A stretch of DNA of 64,000 nucleotides. It comes from Brevibacterium sp. RIT 803. GTDB taxonomy: Bacteria; Actinomycetota; Actinomycetes; Actinomycetales; Brevibacteriaceae. This document shows positions 16,764 to 25,561 of this stretch, one piece after another. The stretch lies in contig NZ_JAFEMW010000001.1 in NCBI RefSeq assembly GCF_016892625.1, positions 744,001 to 808,000 of the forward strand. The letters are read 5' to 3'. The position numbers and the translations under genes are program-made. Under the pieces are notes generated by a model. The model searched no databases. It was given only the letters and a program-made list of their open reading frames with translations, and was not told the origin of the DNA. Every line of letters starts with the position of its first letter. The stretch's first letter is position 1.

Positions 16764-18286
16764 TGACCCAGATCATCCAGATCTCCACCCAGTACCAGCT
16801 CGCGAACATCGTTGCCCTGATCCGCGCCGGACGCCTCGGTGAGGCGAAGGAGCGGCGGATCCTCGTCATCGCCAACAACTCCTTCGCCCCTGAACTGACG
16901 CCGGCCGCCGATGACATGCCCGGCTCGGCCAGCCTGCTGACTCACTTCGATCTCATCGTCGACTGGAACGCCACCGTCTGGCCCAACCACCCGAAGGCCT
17001 TCGGCATCTCCGGCGAACGTGCCCCGCTCATGCAGCGCTCGCTGCGCTCGGGATGGGCGATCGCCGATGACGAGCCCATCGATCTCATCGTCGAGTCCCT
17101 GCCCGGTCATCCGGCCGGTGTCCTCACCCAGATCTTCACCACGGCGAGGATCTCGGTGCACTCCGATGGGCTGATGAGCTACGGCCCGATCCGCAATCCG
17201 CTGTCCTTGCCGCAGTACCAGCGGCTGTCGGCGATCTACTACACGGATCTCCTGCCGGGCATCACCCCACGTCAACTAGCCGAGCACTCCCCCGATCGCG
17301 TGGCACTGCCGGCAGCGGACCTGAAGTCGGTCATCGATGACATGGCCGCCGAGGTGGCTCCTGAGTTGGCGGCGGCGGATCTCACCGATCTGATTCCGGA
17401 CTCTGCGATGGTCCTCGGCCAGTACCTCGCTCAGATCGACCTCATCACCGCCGAGGAAGAGCTGGATCTGCACCTGCAGATGATCGATGAGGTCAAGGCG
17501 CGAGGGCTCTCCACCGTCATCTTCAAACCTCACCCCACCTCGGCGAGGACGACGACCGAGCCCCTGCGCAAGCGCAGTCACGAACTGGGTCTGGAGTTCG
17601 TGCTCGCTGACGTGCCGCTGCTGGCCGAGATCGTCATCGCCACCACCCAGCCACAGCTCGTCGTGTCCTGCTACTCGACCGGGCTCGCGACCGCTCGCGC
17701 ACTCTTCGGGACCGCCACGGCCGCGATCGGCACCTCGATGATGCTGCAGGTACTCACCCCGTACCAGAACAGCAACCGGATTCCCGTGACGATCGTCGAT
17801 GCCCTGCATACGGGTGGATATGTCCTGCCCGGGGACCTCGCCGAGGTTACCGATGCCCCCGTGCACGCGATGTCCGCCACCGGTCAGATGGGATCCGGCG
17901 CCCCGTTCTCGGGGTCGCAGGCGTACGGCACGAAGGACCTGGGTCCGCTCATCGACGCCGTCACCTACTGCATGCAGTCCGAGACCGCTTCCTACCTGCG
18001 AGGCAACGCGATCGAGTTCCTCGAATCGGCCCTTGGTGATGAGGACATGAAGTACTTCAAACGCAAGCGCCTGTCGAAGCTGGACCTGCCCGGACAGTTG
18101 GAGATTCCACCGCATCGCAAGGGGCTCAGCTCAGCCAAACGGCGTCTACGCACCCAGGCAAAACGCGCTCAGCACACCCTGAAGGCCTACGGGATCTCCA
18201 TCGATGGCCCAAAGATCGTCCCGAAGGTGAAGTCAACACTGAGCTCGAAGCTGAGTGTGAAACTCAGATCGGAGCCGGACCGATGA
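16763..18286 (+). CDS. Polysialyltransferase-family glycosyltransferase (first of the tandem set)
   Basis: 507 residues. It resembles the alpha-2,8-polysialyltransferase family (CMP-nonulosonate-dependent, GT-B-like). It opens with TQIIQISTQYQLANIVALI, has an SDGLMSYGP segment at the position of the sialyltransferase D/E-D/E-G motif, and VIFKPHPTSA for the HP motif that binds CMP. A SCYSTGLATARALFG segment fits the Ser-rich motif. The C-terminal 80 residues are strongly basic (Lys/Arg), suitable for membrane association. Stop and start codons overlap both neighbours. With NeuA and NeuB nearby it is the likely polymerase or transferase of a Kdn/sialic-acid-type wall polymer; this role is inferred. 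Confidence 0.75.
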   Translation: MTQIIQISTQYQLANIVALIRAGRLGEAKERRILVIANNSFAPELTPAADDMPGSASLLTHFDLIVDWNATVWPNHPKAFGISGERAPLMQRSLRSGWAIADDEPIDLIVESLPGHPAGVLTQIFTTARISVHSDGLMSYGPIRNPLSLPQYQRLSAIYYTDLLPGITPRQLAEHSPDRVALPAADLKSVIDDMAAEVAPELAAADLTDLIPDSAMVLGQYLAQIDLITAEEELDLHLQMIDEVKARGLSTVIFKPHPTSARTTTEPLRKRSHELGLEFVLADVPLLAEIVIATTQPQLVVSCYSTGLATARALFGTATAAIGTSMMLQVLTPYQNSNRIPVTIVDALHTGGYVLPGDLAEVTDAPVHAMSATGQMGSGAPFSGSQAYGTKDLGPLIDAVTYCMQSETASYLRGNAIEFLESALGDEDMKYFKRKRLSKLDLPGQLEIPPHRKGLSSAKRRLRTQAKRAQHTLKAYGISIDGPKIVPKVKSTLSSKLSVKLRSEPDR

Positions 18287-19440
18287 TGTCCAAGAAGGGT
18301 TCGACGAAGAAGGACCCGAAGAAGAAGCAGAGCAAGAAGCAGCCGGATAAGCAGAAGTCAGCTGAGAAGAAGTCAGACCCGAAGGAAGACGAGGTCACCA
18401 TGACTATCACACAGGATGCGCAAGCCCCCGCACAGAAGACGAAGAAGGCGAAGAAGATTCTGTTCGCTTCGATCGCCTTCGTCGAATCTCCCCTGCAGTT
18501 CCTCTCCGCCCTCGAAGCCCACGAACCGGACGAGGACCTGCTGATTCGGGCCCGAGCCAATGCGAAGGGCATGACTTCCTTCCTCGATGCCTTCGACTCC
18601 GCCTGGCTGCCGAAGAACATCACCCTCGAACGTGTCGGAGCCAAGCCCGGAGTCCTACGCAAACAGGTCTTCGATCGCATCTACATCGGCGATGCCTGCT
18701 CCGGGCAGGTCCATAAGGCACTTGCGCTGGCCTACCTGGAACGTCGCATGCCCGAGGTCGTCATCCTCGACGACGGTCTGGCCACCTACTCGACCATCGA
18801 GATCCTCACCGCCAAACGCGGACCCCTCGTGCGTCCGCGGCAGAAGCTCAAGGCCTCGCGCGCGGTCATGTCCGCACACGTCGCGGACCGGCTTCGTGGT
18901 CTGGCACCGGCAGGGAAACTGCGCTGGCACACCGCACTGCCGGTGTCGAAGACCATGCGCAAGGCCTTCCTCAAAACAGGTGCGGAGATCACCCGCCATA
19001 AGTTCGAACACCTGCAGACCCTGCCCACCGGCGGCAGCCACCCGAGGGACAACCCAGTCATCGGCTCGGCCCTGGTCGCCGACGGACTCATCCACGCCGA
19101 TGCCTACCGCGCCTGGCTCGAAGAGCTCATGGCCAACGGACCGATCACCTATTACCCGCACCGCCGCGAGACCGACGAGTTCCTGGCCGAACTCGACCGT
19201 GACGAGCGCGTGCGCATCAAACACGTTGGTCTGCCGATTGAGCTGCGCCTGGTCAATCTGCCGCCGAATTCCATCATCCGCAGCCTGCCCAGCACCGCAG
19301 CGATCTCCCTGTCGACACTCAACCCGGACGTGACGATCGCCGTCACCGAGATTCCGGCAGAATGGTGGACCGGAGCCTCAGCCGATAGTCTGCGTAAGTC
19401 CCTCAATGCCCAATCGGTCAAGGCAGATGTCGACTCCTGA
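18283..19440 (+). CDS. Polysialyltransferase-family glycosyltransferase (second)
   Basis: 385 residues. A highly basic Lys-rich N-terminal tail (about 1-60) precedes a compact GT-B-like domain with a clear D-D-G motif (VVILDDGLATYSTIEIL) and a downstream YYPHRRETDE that could replace the HP motif. This fits the bacterial sialyl/polysialyltransferase superfamily. It starts ATGATG, overlapping the stop of the preceding gene. A second ATG at about 18400 with a GAGG site could give a form without the basic tail. It probably acts with its neighbour on the same CMP-sugar donor. Confidence 0.7.
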   Translation: MMSKKGSTKKDPKKKQSKKQPDKQKSAEKKSDPKEDEVTMTITQDAQAPAQKTKKAKKILFASIAFVESPLQFLSALEAHEPDEDLLIRARANAKGMTSFLDAFDSAWLPKNITLERVGAKPGVLRKQVFDRIYIGDACSGQVHKALALAYLERRMPEVVILDDGLATYSTIEILTAKRGPLVRPRQKLKASRAVMSAHVADRLRGLAPAGKLRWHTALPVSKTMRKAFLKTGAEITRHKFEHLQTLPTGGSHPRDNPVIGSALVADGLIHADAYRAWLEELMANGPITYYPHRRETDEFLAELDRDERVRIKHVGLPIELRLVNLPPNSIIRSLPSTAAISLSTLNPDVTIAVTEIPAEWWTGASADSLRKSLNAQSVKADVDS

Positions 19441-20734
19441 ACCACCATCACACACGGATCGCGCCCCGCGCACTGATCCACCGGTTTCGTCGACCGCTGA
19501 CGCACCGATCCGGATCGTCTCTGTCTCCGACTCCGAGTCCTACCTCAAATGGGCGACCCAGCTGCTGAGTTCTCTGCCCGGTATCGAGGCCCATGTCTAC
19601 CTCATCGACAGCCCGATCCTGCCCACCTCTGAGCAGATCATCCACTCCATCGCCGGCACCGCCTGGGCTGGCCGCAGCATCCCCGTCATCAAGCGCACCG
19701 ACGTAGCTCACATCATCGCCGATCATCATGCCGACATCGTGCTCGGGGCCGCCACCGGCCCGATCGTCGCTCAGCTCTTCCTCACCGCGCACCTGCTCGA
19801 ACAGCGCCCTGCTCTGGTCTCGGGCCTGCCCGGCATGGGGCTGCCCGCCAGCTGCAAGGGCATGAATTATCGCCGGCTGATGGATGCGTTCATCACCCAT
19901 TCCTTCGCCGAGGTGGCGCAGTACACCGAGGTCAGTGCACTCACGCAAGTGCCCTGTGAGATCTACCTGGCCCGTCTGCCGATGCTGCGCTCAGTGGGGA
20001 TCCCGCAACGTGCCGGGATCCCCCAGCCAGCCGTCACTGGTGGAGCCCCCGAGCCCCTCACACAGGTCGGCGTCCCCCAGACACTCGTGTTCGCGCCGCA
20101 GGCCAAGGTGCCCGCAACACTCGACGATCGCGAGGCGATCGTTCGTTCCCTCGCCGAATTCGCCTCTCGTCACGAAGGCTCGAGCACCATCATCAAAATG
20201 CGTTCCCGGCCGGGTGAGCACGAAACTCATCACGAACAGCACTCGTACTTCGACATCCTCGAATCCCTGCGTGACCAAGGCATTCCAGGCGCCGATCGCA
20301 TCGGGCTCGGCTATGGTCCTCTCGACGAGTTCCTCGTGCCGGGTGCCGCGCTGGTGACGGTGTCATCGACGGCGGCTCTGGAAGCCTTCGACCGTGGCAT
20401 CTCCACTCTGTTGATCTCCGATTTCGGCTTCGACCGTCACCTGCTCAATGAGGCCTTCGCGGACTCCGGCGCTACGGGGACCCTCGCCGAGGTCGCAGCC
20501 GGGACAATCGGCTTCCCCACTTCGGCGTGGTTGGCTCAGAACTACTTCCATTCCGACGACGGCAGAATGCATCATCATCTGGCGTTGCTGGCCGCACGTG
20601 CCAGGGCCGGTCAGCTGCCGAATAGGCGCAGTGCAGTGTGGAGGCAGAAGCGACTTCTCATTCGGGCGGAACTGCGGACCATAGCTCCCGCCCCGGTCAT
20701 CCGCGCCTATCGGAAGCTGCGGTACTCGCGCTGA
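19427..20734 (+). CDS. DUF6716-like putative glycosyltransferase
   Basis: About 435 residues. It resembles the DUF6716 putative glycosyltransferases found beside polysialyltransferase genes in other actinobacteria (name from memory, not checked). A GT-B-like fold is suggested by IRIVSVSDSESYLKWATQLL at the N-terminus, ADIVLGAATGPIVAQLF, LVSGLPGMGLPASCKGM, TIIKMRSRPGEHE, and a C-terminal LVTVSSTAALEAFDRGI segment of nucleotide-sugar-binding type. The ATG at 19427 is used, giving a 14-base overlap with the upstream gene. It is the last gene of the operon. Specific substrate unknown. Confidence 0.7.
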   Translation: MSTPEPPSHTDRAPRTDPPVSSTADAPIRIVSVSDSESYLKWATQLLSSLPGIEAHVYLIDSPILPTSEQIIHSIAGTAWAGRSIPVIKRTDVAHIIADHHADIVLGAATGPIVAQLFLTAHLLEQRPALVSGLPGMGLPASCKGMNYRRLMDAFITHSFAEVAQYTEVSALTQVPCEIYLARLPMLRSVGIPQRAGIPQPAVTGGAPEPLTQVGVPQTLVFAPQAKVPATLDDREAIVRSLAEFASRHEGSSTIIKMRSRPGEHETHHEQHSYFDILESLRDQGIPGADRIGLGYGPLDEFLVPGAALVTVSSTAALEAFDRGISTLLISDFGFDRHLLNEAFADSGATGTLAEVAAGTIGFPTSAWLAQNYFHSDDGRMHHHLALLAARARAGQLPNRRSAVWRQKRLLIRAELRTIAPAPVIRAYRKLRYSR

Positions 20735-20786
20735 AATCCGGGCTAACCTCAACGGACTGACTGCCGAGCAATGACTCGCCGAGGTG

Positions 20787-21413
20787 TCAGTGGAGGAGAG
20801 GCCTCAGGTAGATGACTTCGATGGCTTCAAGGAAGCCGGCGAGGACGAGTATGGCGATGATGACGGGATAAAGGCGTGCGTTGTCTTGGATGCCGGTCCG
20901 GTATCCGGCCCACGCTGAGAAGTATCCGTGTCGCCGGTGCCCGAGAGTCTTTCGCCAGAGAATGACAGCGCCGAGCGCGGCCAAAATGTAGGCCTGGAAT
21001 TCGATGATGACTATCGGTGCGTGGGGGATGAGCGCGAGCGCTTCGCCAGAGGAACCCGGGGCGAGCCACATCCCGATGAGGCCGGCACGCCCCACCGTTG
21101 CGACGACTGCGAAGAACGGGATGATGAGAGAAGGCAAGGTAGTGGTGAGCACGGCCGCGAATAGAAGGTTCGCGGTAAAGGTGAGGAGGGCTGCCGCGAT
21201 GACGTTGCCGGAGGCGTAGGCGTCGACAACGGCCGAGAGACCGGGCAGGTCAGTGAAAGCCGTCAACCCTTCGACTCCTTCTTCTCGCATTCCCGGTATG
21301 AGCGAGGTTACGGTCATCATCACGACCAGCGCGCCATAGGTTGCGACGCTGAGGAGGATGTAGGTGCGCCAGTTCTCTCGCAGCGTCGTTCGTAGGTTCC
21401 TCAGAGTTTTCAT
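20787..21413 (-). CDS. SpoIIM-like (stage II sporulation protein M family) membrane protein, copy 1
   Basis: About 208 residues with five or six hydrophobic segments. The conserved SpoIIM-like motif IPHAPIVIIEFQAYILA is near the centre, and the N-terminus is LRNLRTTLRENWRTYILLS. In endospore formers SpoIIM is a membrane scaffold of the engulfment complex. In non-sporulating actinobacteria relatives are membrane proteins of unknown role. The ATG at 21413 is chosen because the upstream extension is Pro/Arg-rich and non-conserved. It lies 29 bases after the MFS gene in an operon opposed by MerR. A paralog lies at 38214, also beside a MerR gene. Confidence 0.75.
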   Translation of the reverse strand: MKTLRNLRTTLRENWRTYILLSVATYGALVVMMTVTSLIPGMREEGVEGLTAFTDLPGLSAVVDAYASGNVIAAALLTFTANLLFAAVLTTTLPSLIIPFFAVVATVGRAGLIGMWLAPGSSGEALALIPHAPIVIIEFQAYILAALGAVILWRKTLGHRRHGYFSAWAGYRTGIQDNARLYPVIIAILVLAGFLEAIEVIYLRPLLH

Positions 21414-21442
21414 GGTGTTGTCCCTTATGTCGTCAGTCGGCG

Positions 21443-22654
21443 TCAGGCTTCGGCCTGGCCGAGTCGGCGGAGGCGGGGGGTCAGAAGAGCGGCGATGGCC
21501 GCGAGAATCCACAGGCCCGCGAGAGCGACGGCGGCCAGCTGGATGCCGCCGGCCTCAATGAGTACGGCCGCGGCTCCGATGCCCAATGCAGGGACCAGGA
21601 CCATCAGCGCGTTCTGAGCGCCGAGCACCGTTCCGCGTTGGACGTCCGGAACGTTTTCGACGAAGGCCAGTCCAATGACAGCGTTCATGGCGCCGCCGCC
21701 GATGCCGGCCGCGACCGCTCCGGCGAAGATGGACCACACCGGGCCGAGGATGGCGATGATCGAGAAGCCTGCCGCAACAAGGATCAGACCAGCGATGAAC
21801 CAGATACGGCGCGGGATGCGATGGCCGAGGGCGGCGAAGATTCCACCGCCCACAAGCAAACCGGCGGCTAGGGCGCTGAGGACGAACCCGACGAACTGCG
21901 GTTCGCCCTGGACGGCGAAGTGGACAGGCATGACCATTCCCTGAGTGGCAGCCAGCACAATCGCCAGGGCCAGGCCGAGCAGCACGAGTCCACGCAGCAG
22001 CGGCGAACGGACTATGATCCCCATGCCGCGGAACATCGACATCGCAGAGGTCGAGGAAGGGGCCTCGACGGTCTCGCCGACGAACACGGCCGCGCGAGGC
22101 GGGATGACGAGGGTGAGCAGCGCCGCGGATACCGCCAGACCTGAGGTGATCCATAGCACTGAGACCGGTTCGAGAGCGGCGACGAGGATGCCAGCGACTC
22201 CCGGTCCGAGCAGCAGCGATGCCCCGGACAGCGATTCCCGGATGCCGATCAGCCGAGAAGGGTCGAGCTTCGCCGCCTTCGCGATCGCTGGCAGCATCGC
22301 CTCTCGTGCGGTGATGCCGGGGACGTCCCCAAAAGAATTCAGAATGGCGACGGCGATGAACCAGCCTAAGTTCAACCCGATCGTCAGATGCACGATCGGC
22401 AGAATGAGCAGAGCCACCGCTGAGATGACATCGGAGAGGATGGCGACGGTTCGGCGGTTGATCCGGTCAACGAGCGCGCCCATCAGCAACCCGGCAAAGG
22501 CCGCGGGCACCGCGGAGGCTATCGCCACGACACCCGCACCCACAGGGCTGCCGGTGGTGAACAGCACCACCAGTGGCAATGCGATCGCGGTGATCGAGTT
22601 ACCTAAGAGCGACATGGCGAAAGAAGCAAGGTAAAAGAAGCGAATACGTTCCAT
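21443..22654 (-). CDS. MFS transporter, drug-efflux type
   Basis: About 403 residues with twelve predicted membrane helices. Motif A-type loops are visible after helix 2 (GALVDRINRRTVAI) and in the second half (GHRIPRRIWF). The protein aligns with the enterobactin-exporter/multidrug MFS group. The ATG at 22654 is preferred to a GTG at 22681. It is divergent from a MerR regulator 64 bases away, with a CCACG-A-CGTGG palindrome in the shared promoter, so MerR-activated efflux is a reasonable inference. Substrate unknown. Confidence 0.88.
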   Translation of the reverse strand: MERIRFFYLASFAMSLLGNSITAIALPLVVLFTTGSPVGAGVVAIASAVPAAFAGLLMGALVDRINRRTVAILSDVISAVALLILPIVHLTIGLNLGWFIAVAILNSFGDVPGITAREAMLPAIAKAAKLDPSRLIGIRESLSGASLLLGPGVAGILVAALEPVSVLWITSGLAVSAALLTLVIPPRAAVFVGETVEAPSSTSAMSMFRGMGIIVRSPLLRGLVLLGLALAIVLAATQGMVMPVHFAVQGEPQFVGFVLSALAAGLLVGGGIFAALGHRIPRRIWFIAGLILVAAGFSIIAILGPVWSIFAGAVAAGIGGGAMNAVIGLAFVENVPDVQRGTVLGAQNALMVLVPALGIGAAAVLIEAGGIQLAAVALAGLWILAAIAALLTPRLRRLGQAEA

Positions 22655-22677
22655 ATCGTCTATCTGAAACCGTGACG

Positions 22678-22692
22678 CCACGTCGTGGTCAA
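22678..22692. promoter_or_regulatory. MerR operator candidate between the MFS and MerR genes
   Basis: CCACGTCGTGG is a perfect palindrome next to GGTCAA (a TTGACC -35 on the minus strand). It lies in the 63-base divergent gap, the expected place for a MerR-family site. Position is accurate to a base or two. Confidence 0.5.
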
Positions 22693-22717
22693 GTCGACAG
22701 TTGTAAGATGACTACCG

Positions 22718-23392
22718 ATGCGCATCGGAGAACTCGCGGATCTCGCCGGCGTGACTGTCCGGACTATCCGCTACTACACCCAGAAGAGTGTCCTTGCCGA
22801 GCCTGAACGCCGCGCCAACGGATACGGGGATTACACGGTTGACCACCTCGTCGCTTTGGTGCGGATCCGTCAGCTCACCCAGTCTGGTCTTTCTCTGGAG
22901 CACGCTGGCGCCGTTGTCGCTGGCTTTGGCGCGTCGGGGGACGAGACCCTCGACGAGGTTGATGCAGCACTTGGTCAGCGCATCGCGGCCCTCACCGCCC
23001 AGCGGGAGCGCCTGGCCGCAGCACGCGCTGCCGGACGCATCGGGCTGTCAAAGTTGGCCGCTGCGCTCGTCACGACACCGTCGGATGTCTCTGCCTCGAC
23101 CCTCTTCGCTCACCTGTACGGAGACGACGAGCGCGCCGATCGTCTGGCCGAGACACTGCAGTGCCCCGAGGTGCGATCCCGGCTCGTTGCAGCGCAGACG
23201 CAGTTCGAGGCCATCGACGAGAACACGACTACCGCCGAACTCGACGATCTCGCAGCGGACATTGAGGGCATCGTCTCGGAGTTCCTCAGCCAGGTGCCGA
23301 CCGTCACGGAAAGGGAATCCAGTCTGCTACTCACACTCGCAGAACGTGACATGAACGACCGGCAGCGCGCCTTCGTTCGTCGTTTCGCCTGA
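22718..23392 (+). CDS. MerR family transcriptional regulator
   Basis: 224 residues. The winged helix-turn-helix is at residues 1-70 (MRIGELADLAGVTVRTIRYY, NGYGDYTVDHLVALVRIRQL), followed by the dimerisation coiled coil (about 80-115) and an all-helical C-terminal effector domain without the Cys motifs of metal sensors. This suggests an organic-ligand or drug sensor. It is divergent from the MFS/SpoIIM-like operon that it probably activates. The mRNA may be nearly leaderless; no ribosome binding site is seen. Confidence 0.88.
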   Translation: MRIGELADLAGVTVRTIRYYTQKSVLAEPERRANGYGDYTVDHLVALVRIRQLTQSGLSLEHAGAVVAGFGASGDETLDEVDAALGQRIAALTAQRERLAAARAAGRIGLSKLAAALVTTPSDVSASTLFAHLYGDDERADRLAETLQCPEVRSRLVAAQTQFEAIDENTTTAELDDLAADIEGIVSEFLSQVPTVTERESSLLLTLAERDMNDRQRAFVRRFA

Positions 23393-23556
23393 GGTTCTGC
23401 GCGGGCCGGCGCCGCTGTTCTCATCGGCAGAGAGGAGATGCTCCCCACGGGGGCGCCTACCCGCCACCTGGGGCGGTCAGCTGCCTCGCACAATCGCATC
23501 ACGTTTGCCTACTCAGCGGCCAGGTCGATTTCGTCCCGGGCGTAGGAGCATTGCCA

Positions 23557-24372
23557 TTACTCTCTGAGACTCACCCATCCGAACGGAACCGACTGGACCC
23601 AGCTCGAGATCGCCAACGGAACGACCAGCGCTGTGGCGTTGTTGACCCCATGAAGGATGACCCCGGGCCAGATCGAGCCCGACCACGTGAACAGCAGGGC
23701 CGCGAGAACTCCGACGACGAAAGCGACGGGAAAGACGGGGTTGATGCCGTGGGCAACGGCGAAGATCAGAGCGCTGAGCGGGACCGCCACCCACGCCGTG
23801 AGTCGAGCAAACAGCACGTTGGCGACCACACCGCGAAACATCAGTTCTTCACCGATCGGCGTGACAATGGAGCCAGCGACGAGCGTCAGGACGAGGAATC
23901 CGGCACTGCCCCGAGCAGCGGATTGATAGCTGGTCTGAACGTTCTGGGCGTCCCCTGTTGCCGCGATGTACACAAATGCGGCAACCACCCCCAGCAGATA
24001 GGCCGCGAGCCCGAAGCCGACACCCATCCAGAGGAAGCGCGGTCGAGCTCTACGGATCCCGAAGATACTGAGCCTGCGGCGTCGAACGAGACATGCGGCC
24101 AAGAACGCCACGATTCCCATGGCCCCGGAGACGAACAGTCCGACAACGCCCGTCACGGCATCGTCTGCGATCAGCGGCAGGAGCAGGAACACGAGCCCAT
24201 ACGTAGCCAGGTACGCGAGGACTGCGACGACCAGCTCGCGCCAGCCCGGCGCCACACCGGCTGCCGAGACGCGTTCTGGGACGGCTCTGTCTGGGTTGGG
24301 GCGCGGAGCAGTGTGCCGAGGAGAGGGCTCTTTGGTCGTACGGTCAGCATCTCCTGGGGAGTACACGGTCAT
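23557..24372 (-). CDS. CPBP family intramembrane metalloprotease-like protein
   Basis: About 271 residues with seven or eight hydrophobic segments. The CPBP/Abi motifs are present: EELMFRG (motif 1, EExxxR), then FAVAHGINP and LHGVNNA, whose histidines complete the putative metal site. Family members process prenylated or membrane peptides in eukaryotes and confer bacteriocin self-immunity in some bacteria. The ATG at 24372 with GGAAGGA is preferred to the longer reading from 24465. The gene follows doxX-like by 92 bases on the same strand, so TetR probably controls it too. Confidence 0.85.
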   Translation of the reverse strand: MTVYSPGDADRTTKEPSPRHTAPRPNPDRAVPERVSAAGVAPGWRELVVAVLAYLATYGLVFLLLPLIADDAVTGVVGLFVSGAMGIVAFLAACLVRRRRLSIFGIRRARPRFLWMGVGFGLAAYLLGVVAAFVYIAATGDAQNVQTSYQSAARGSAGFLVLTLVAGSIVTPIGEELMFRGVVANVLFARLTAWVAVPLSALIFAVAHGINPVFPVAFVVGVLAALLFTWSGSIWPGVILHGVNNATALVVPLAISSWVQSVPFGWVSLRE

Positions 24373-24464
24373 ATCTGTCCTTCCTGGCGAGAGGTTCGGC
24401 GGGTCGCATTCTTCGTCGGCGCGAACAGAAGAGTCCGGACGGTACTCTCCCCCGGCAGTGTGCA

Positions 24465-24869
24465 TCAGCGACGAACAATCTGAATCAGAGCAACGGTGTC
24501 ATAGCGACGGAACCAGGCCACGATACATACCAGCCCCAAGGTAAGTGCAGGAATGACGACCAAGTTCGGAGTGACTAGGGCACTCAGGATCGTCGCGCCG
24601 ATCATGAGCGGGACTTGGCAGATCGAAGCGAGGCCGCACAACCGGGGGATCAGCAGAGCGATTGCCCCAGCGAGTTCCAGCCATCCGACGACAACCATGC
24701 CGGGGATACCGAGCCCAATCAAGTCGAACGGCGCGACGGCGATCGGGTTGCCCATCGCCTTCGGAAAAGCCATGAACCCGAAGATAAGGGCCAGCAATAC
24801 TTGCATCGCCCAGAGGGTGATCGTGCCGGCGACGGGTCGAGTACGGGCGGAGGGCAATGTTGTGGTCAT
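24465..24869 (-). CDS. DoxX family membrane protein
   Basis: About 134 residues with four hydrophobic helices: WAMQVLLALIFGFMAFPKAM (start of the DoxX domain), VVGWLELAGAIALLIPRLCG, a central Pro/Met helix and the C-terminal LTLGLVCIVAWF. DoxX-like proteins are small quinone- or redox-associated membrane proteins of mixed function. The ATG at 24869 is chosen for the GGAG six bases upstream. Two perfect 17-bp palindromes lie between this gene and tetR, so TetR repression is likely. Confidence 0.82.
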   Translation of the reverse strand: MTTTLPSARTRPVAGTITLWAMQVLLALIFGFMAFPKAMGNPIAVAPFDLIGLGIPGMVVVGWLELAGAIALLIPRLCGLASICQVPLMIGATILSALVTPNLVVIPALTLGLVCIVAWFRRYDTVALIQIVRR

Positions 24870-24893
24870 GTCGGCTCCATTCGTCATAGTCAG

Positions 24894-24934
24894 TTAGCAC
24901 GTTGTGCTAATCGAAGACTAGCACAACGTGCTAG
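24894..24934. promoter_or_regulatory. Twin 17-bp TetR operators
   Basis: TTAGCACGTTGTGCTAA (24894-24910) and CTAGCACAACGTGCTAG (24918-24934) are perfect palindromes sharing TAGCAC half sites, 24 bp apart centre to centre. They fill the divergent doxX-like/tetR promoter and are the obvious binding sites of the adjacent TetR protein. Confidence 0.88.
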
Positions 24935-24953
24935 CATGATGTTGCTTCAATTC

Positions 24954-24965
24954 GGGGGGGGGGGG
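24954..24965 (+). repeat. G12 homopolymer acting as the tetR ribosome binding site
   Basis: Twelve consecutive G residues end seven bases before the tetR ATG at 24973 and continue as AGAAATC. The tract includes the Shine-Dalgarno and is long enough for slipped-strand length change. Confidence 0.9.
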
Positions 24966-24972
24966 AGAAATC

Positions 24973-25554
24973 ATGAGCACACAACGCAAGATCCTGGACG
25001 CGGCCACATCGATGGTTCAGGAGGGAAGAGAGCAACGCCTGACTGTCCGTGCAGTGGCTGCACGGGCTGGGGTCGGGATGGGAACTTTGCGACACTACTT
25101 CCCGACGCAACGAGTTTTACTCGATGCCGTACTTGCCTCGATGTATGACTCGGCAATGCCCGACGATCGCATTCACGACACGGCGCTACCGGCAAGACAA
25201 CGCCTCGTCGACAATTTGGGCAGGCTCGTCGCTGCCATCGGTACAGGAGATGAGGCCCGGATTCGATGGAGCGAGCTGTACCGGAACTACATCAGTCCAG
25301 AAGCTCCTGACGACATCCGCGCGACACACATTGCCTTTGAAGAACAGGCCGCGCGCCGCGTGGAGACGTGGCTCGCAATCCTCGTTGAGCAGCGGGCGTT
25401 GGAAGAAGGTGACAACAGGGCCAGGGCGCATTTCCTTCTCAGTGTGGTCAATGGCCTCGTCGTCAGCAGAGCGCTGCCAACTGCAGAATCGGCTCTGACG
25501 CGTGAGATCGACACGCTGAGGCTTGCCACGCAGGCGTTGCCCTTCACGAAATAG
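24973..25554 (+). CDS. TetR family transcriptional regulator
   Basis: 193 residues. The N-terminal helix-turn-helix (about 5-50: ILDAATSMVQEG, LTVRAVAARAGVGMGTLRHYF) is typical. The all-helical C-terminus should bind a small ligand and dimerise. Two palindromic operators lie upstream, pointing to autoregulation and control of the divergent doxX-like/CPBP genes. The ribosome binding site lies in a G12 tract. A truncated ABC-permease fragment follows immediately, suggesting the regulator once controlled an exporter. Confidence 0.9.
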   Translation: MSTQRKILDAATSMVQEGREQRLTVRAVAARAGVGMGTLRHYFPTQRVLLDAVLASMYDSAMPDDRIHDTALPARQRLVDNLGRLVAAIGTGDEARIRWSELYRNYISPEAPDDIRATHIAFEEQAARRVETWLAILVEQRALEEGDNRARAHFLLSVVNGLVVSRALPTAESALTREIDTLRLATQALPFTK

Positions 25555-25561
25555 TCCTCCG

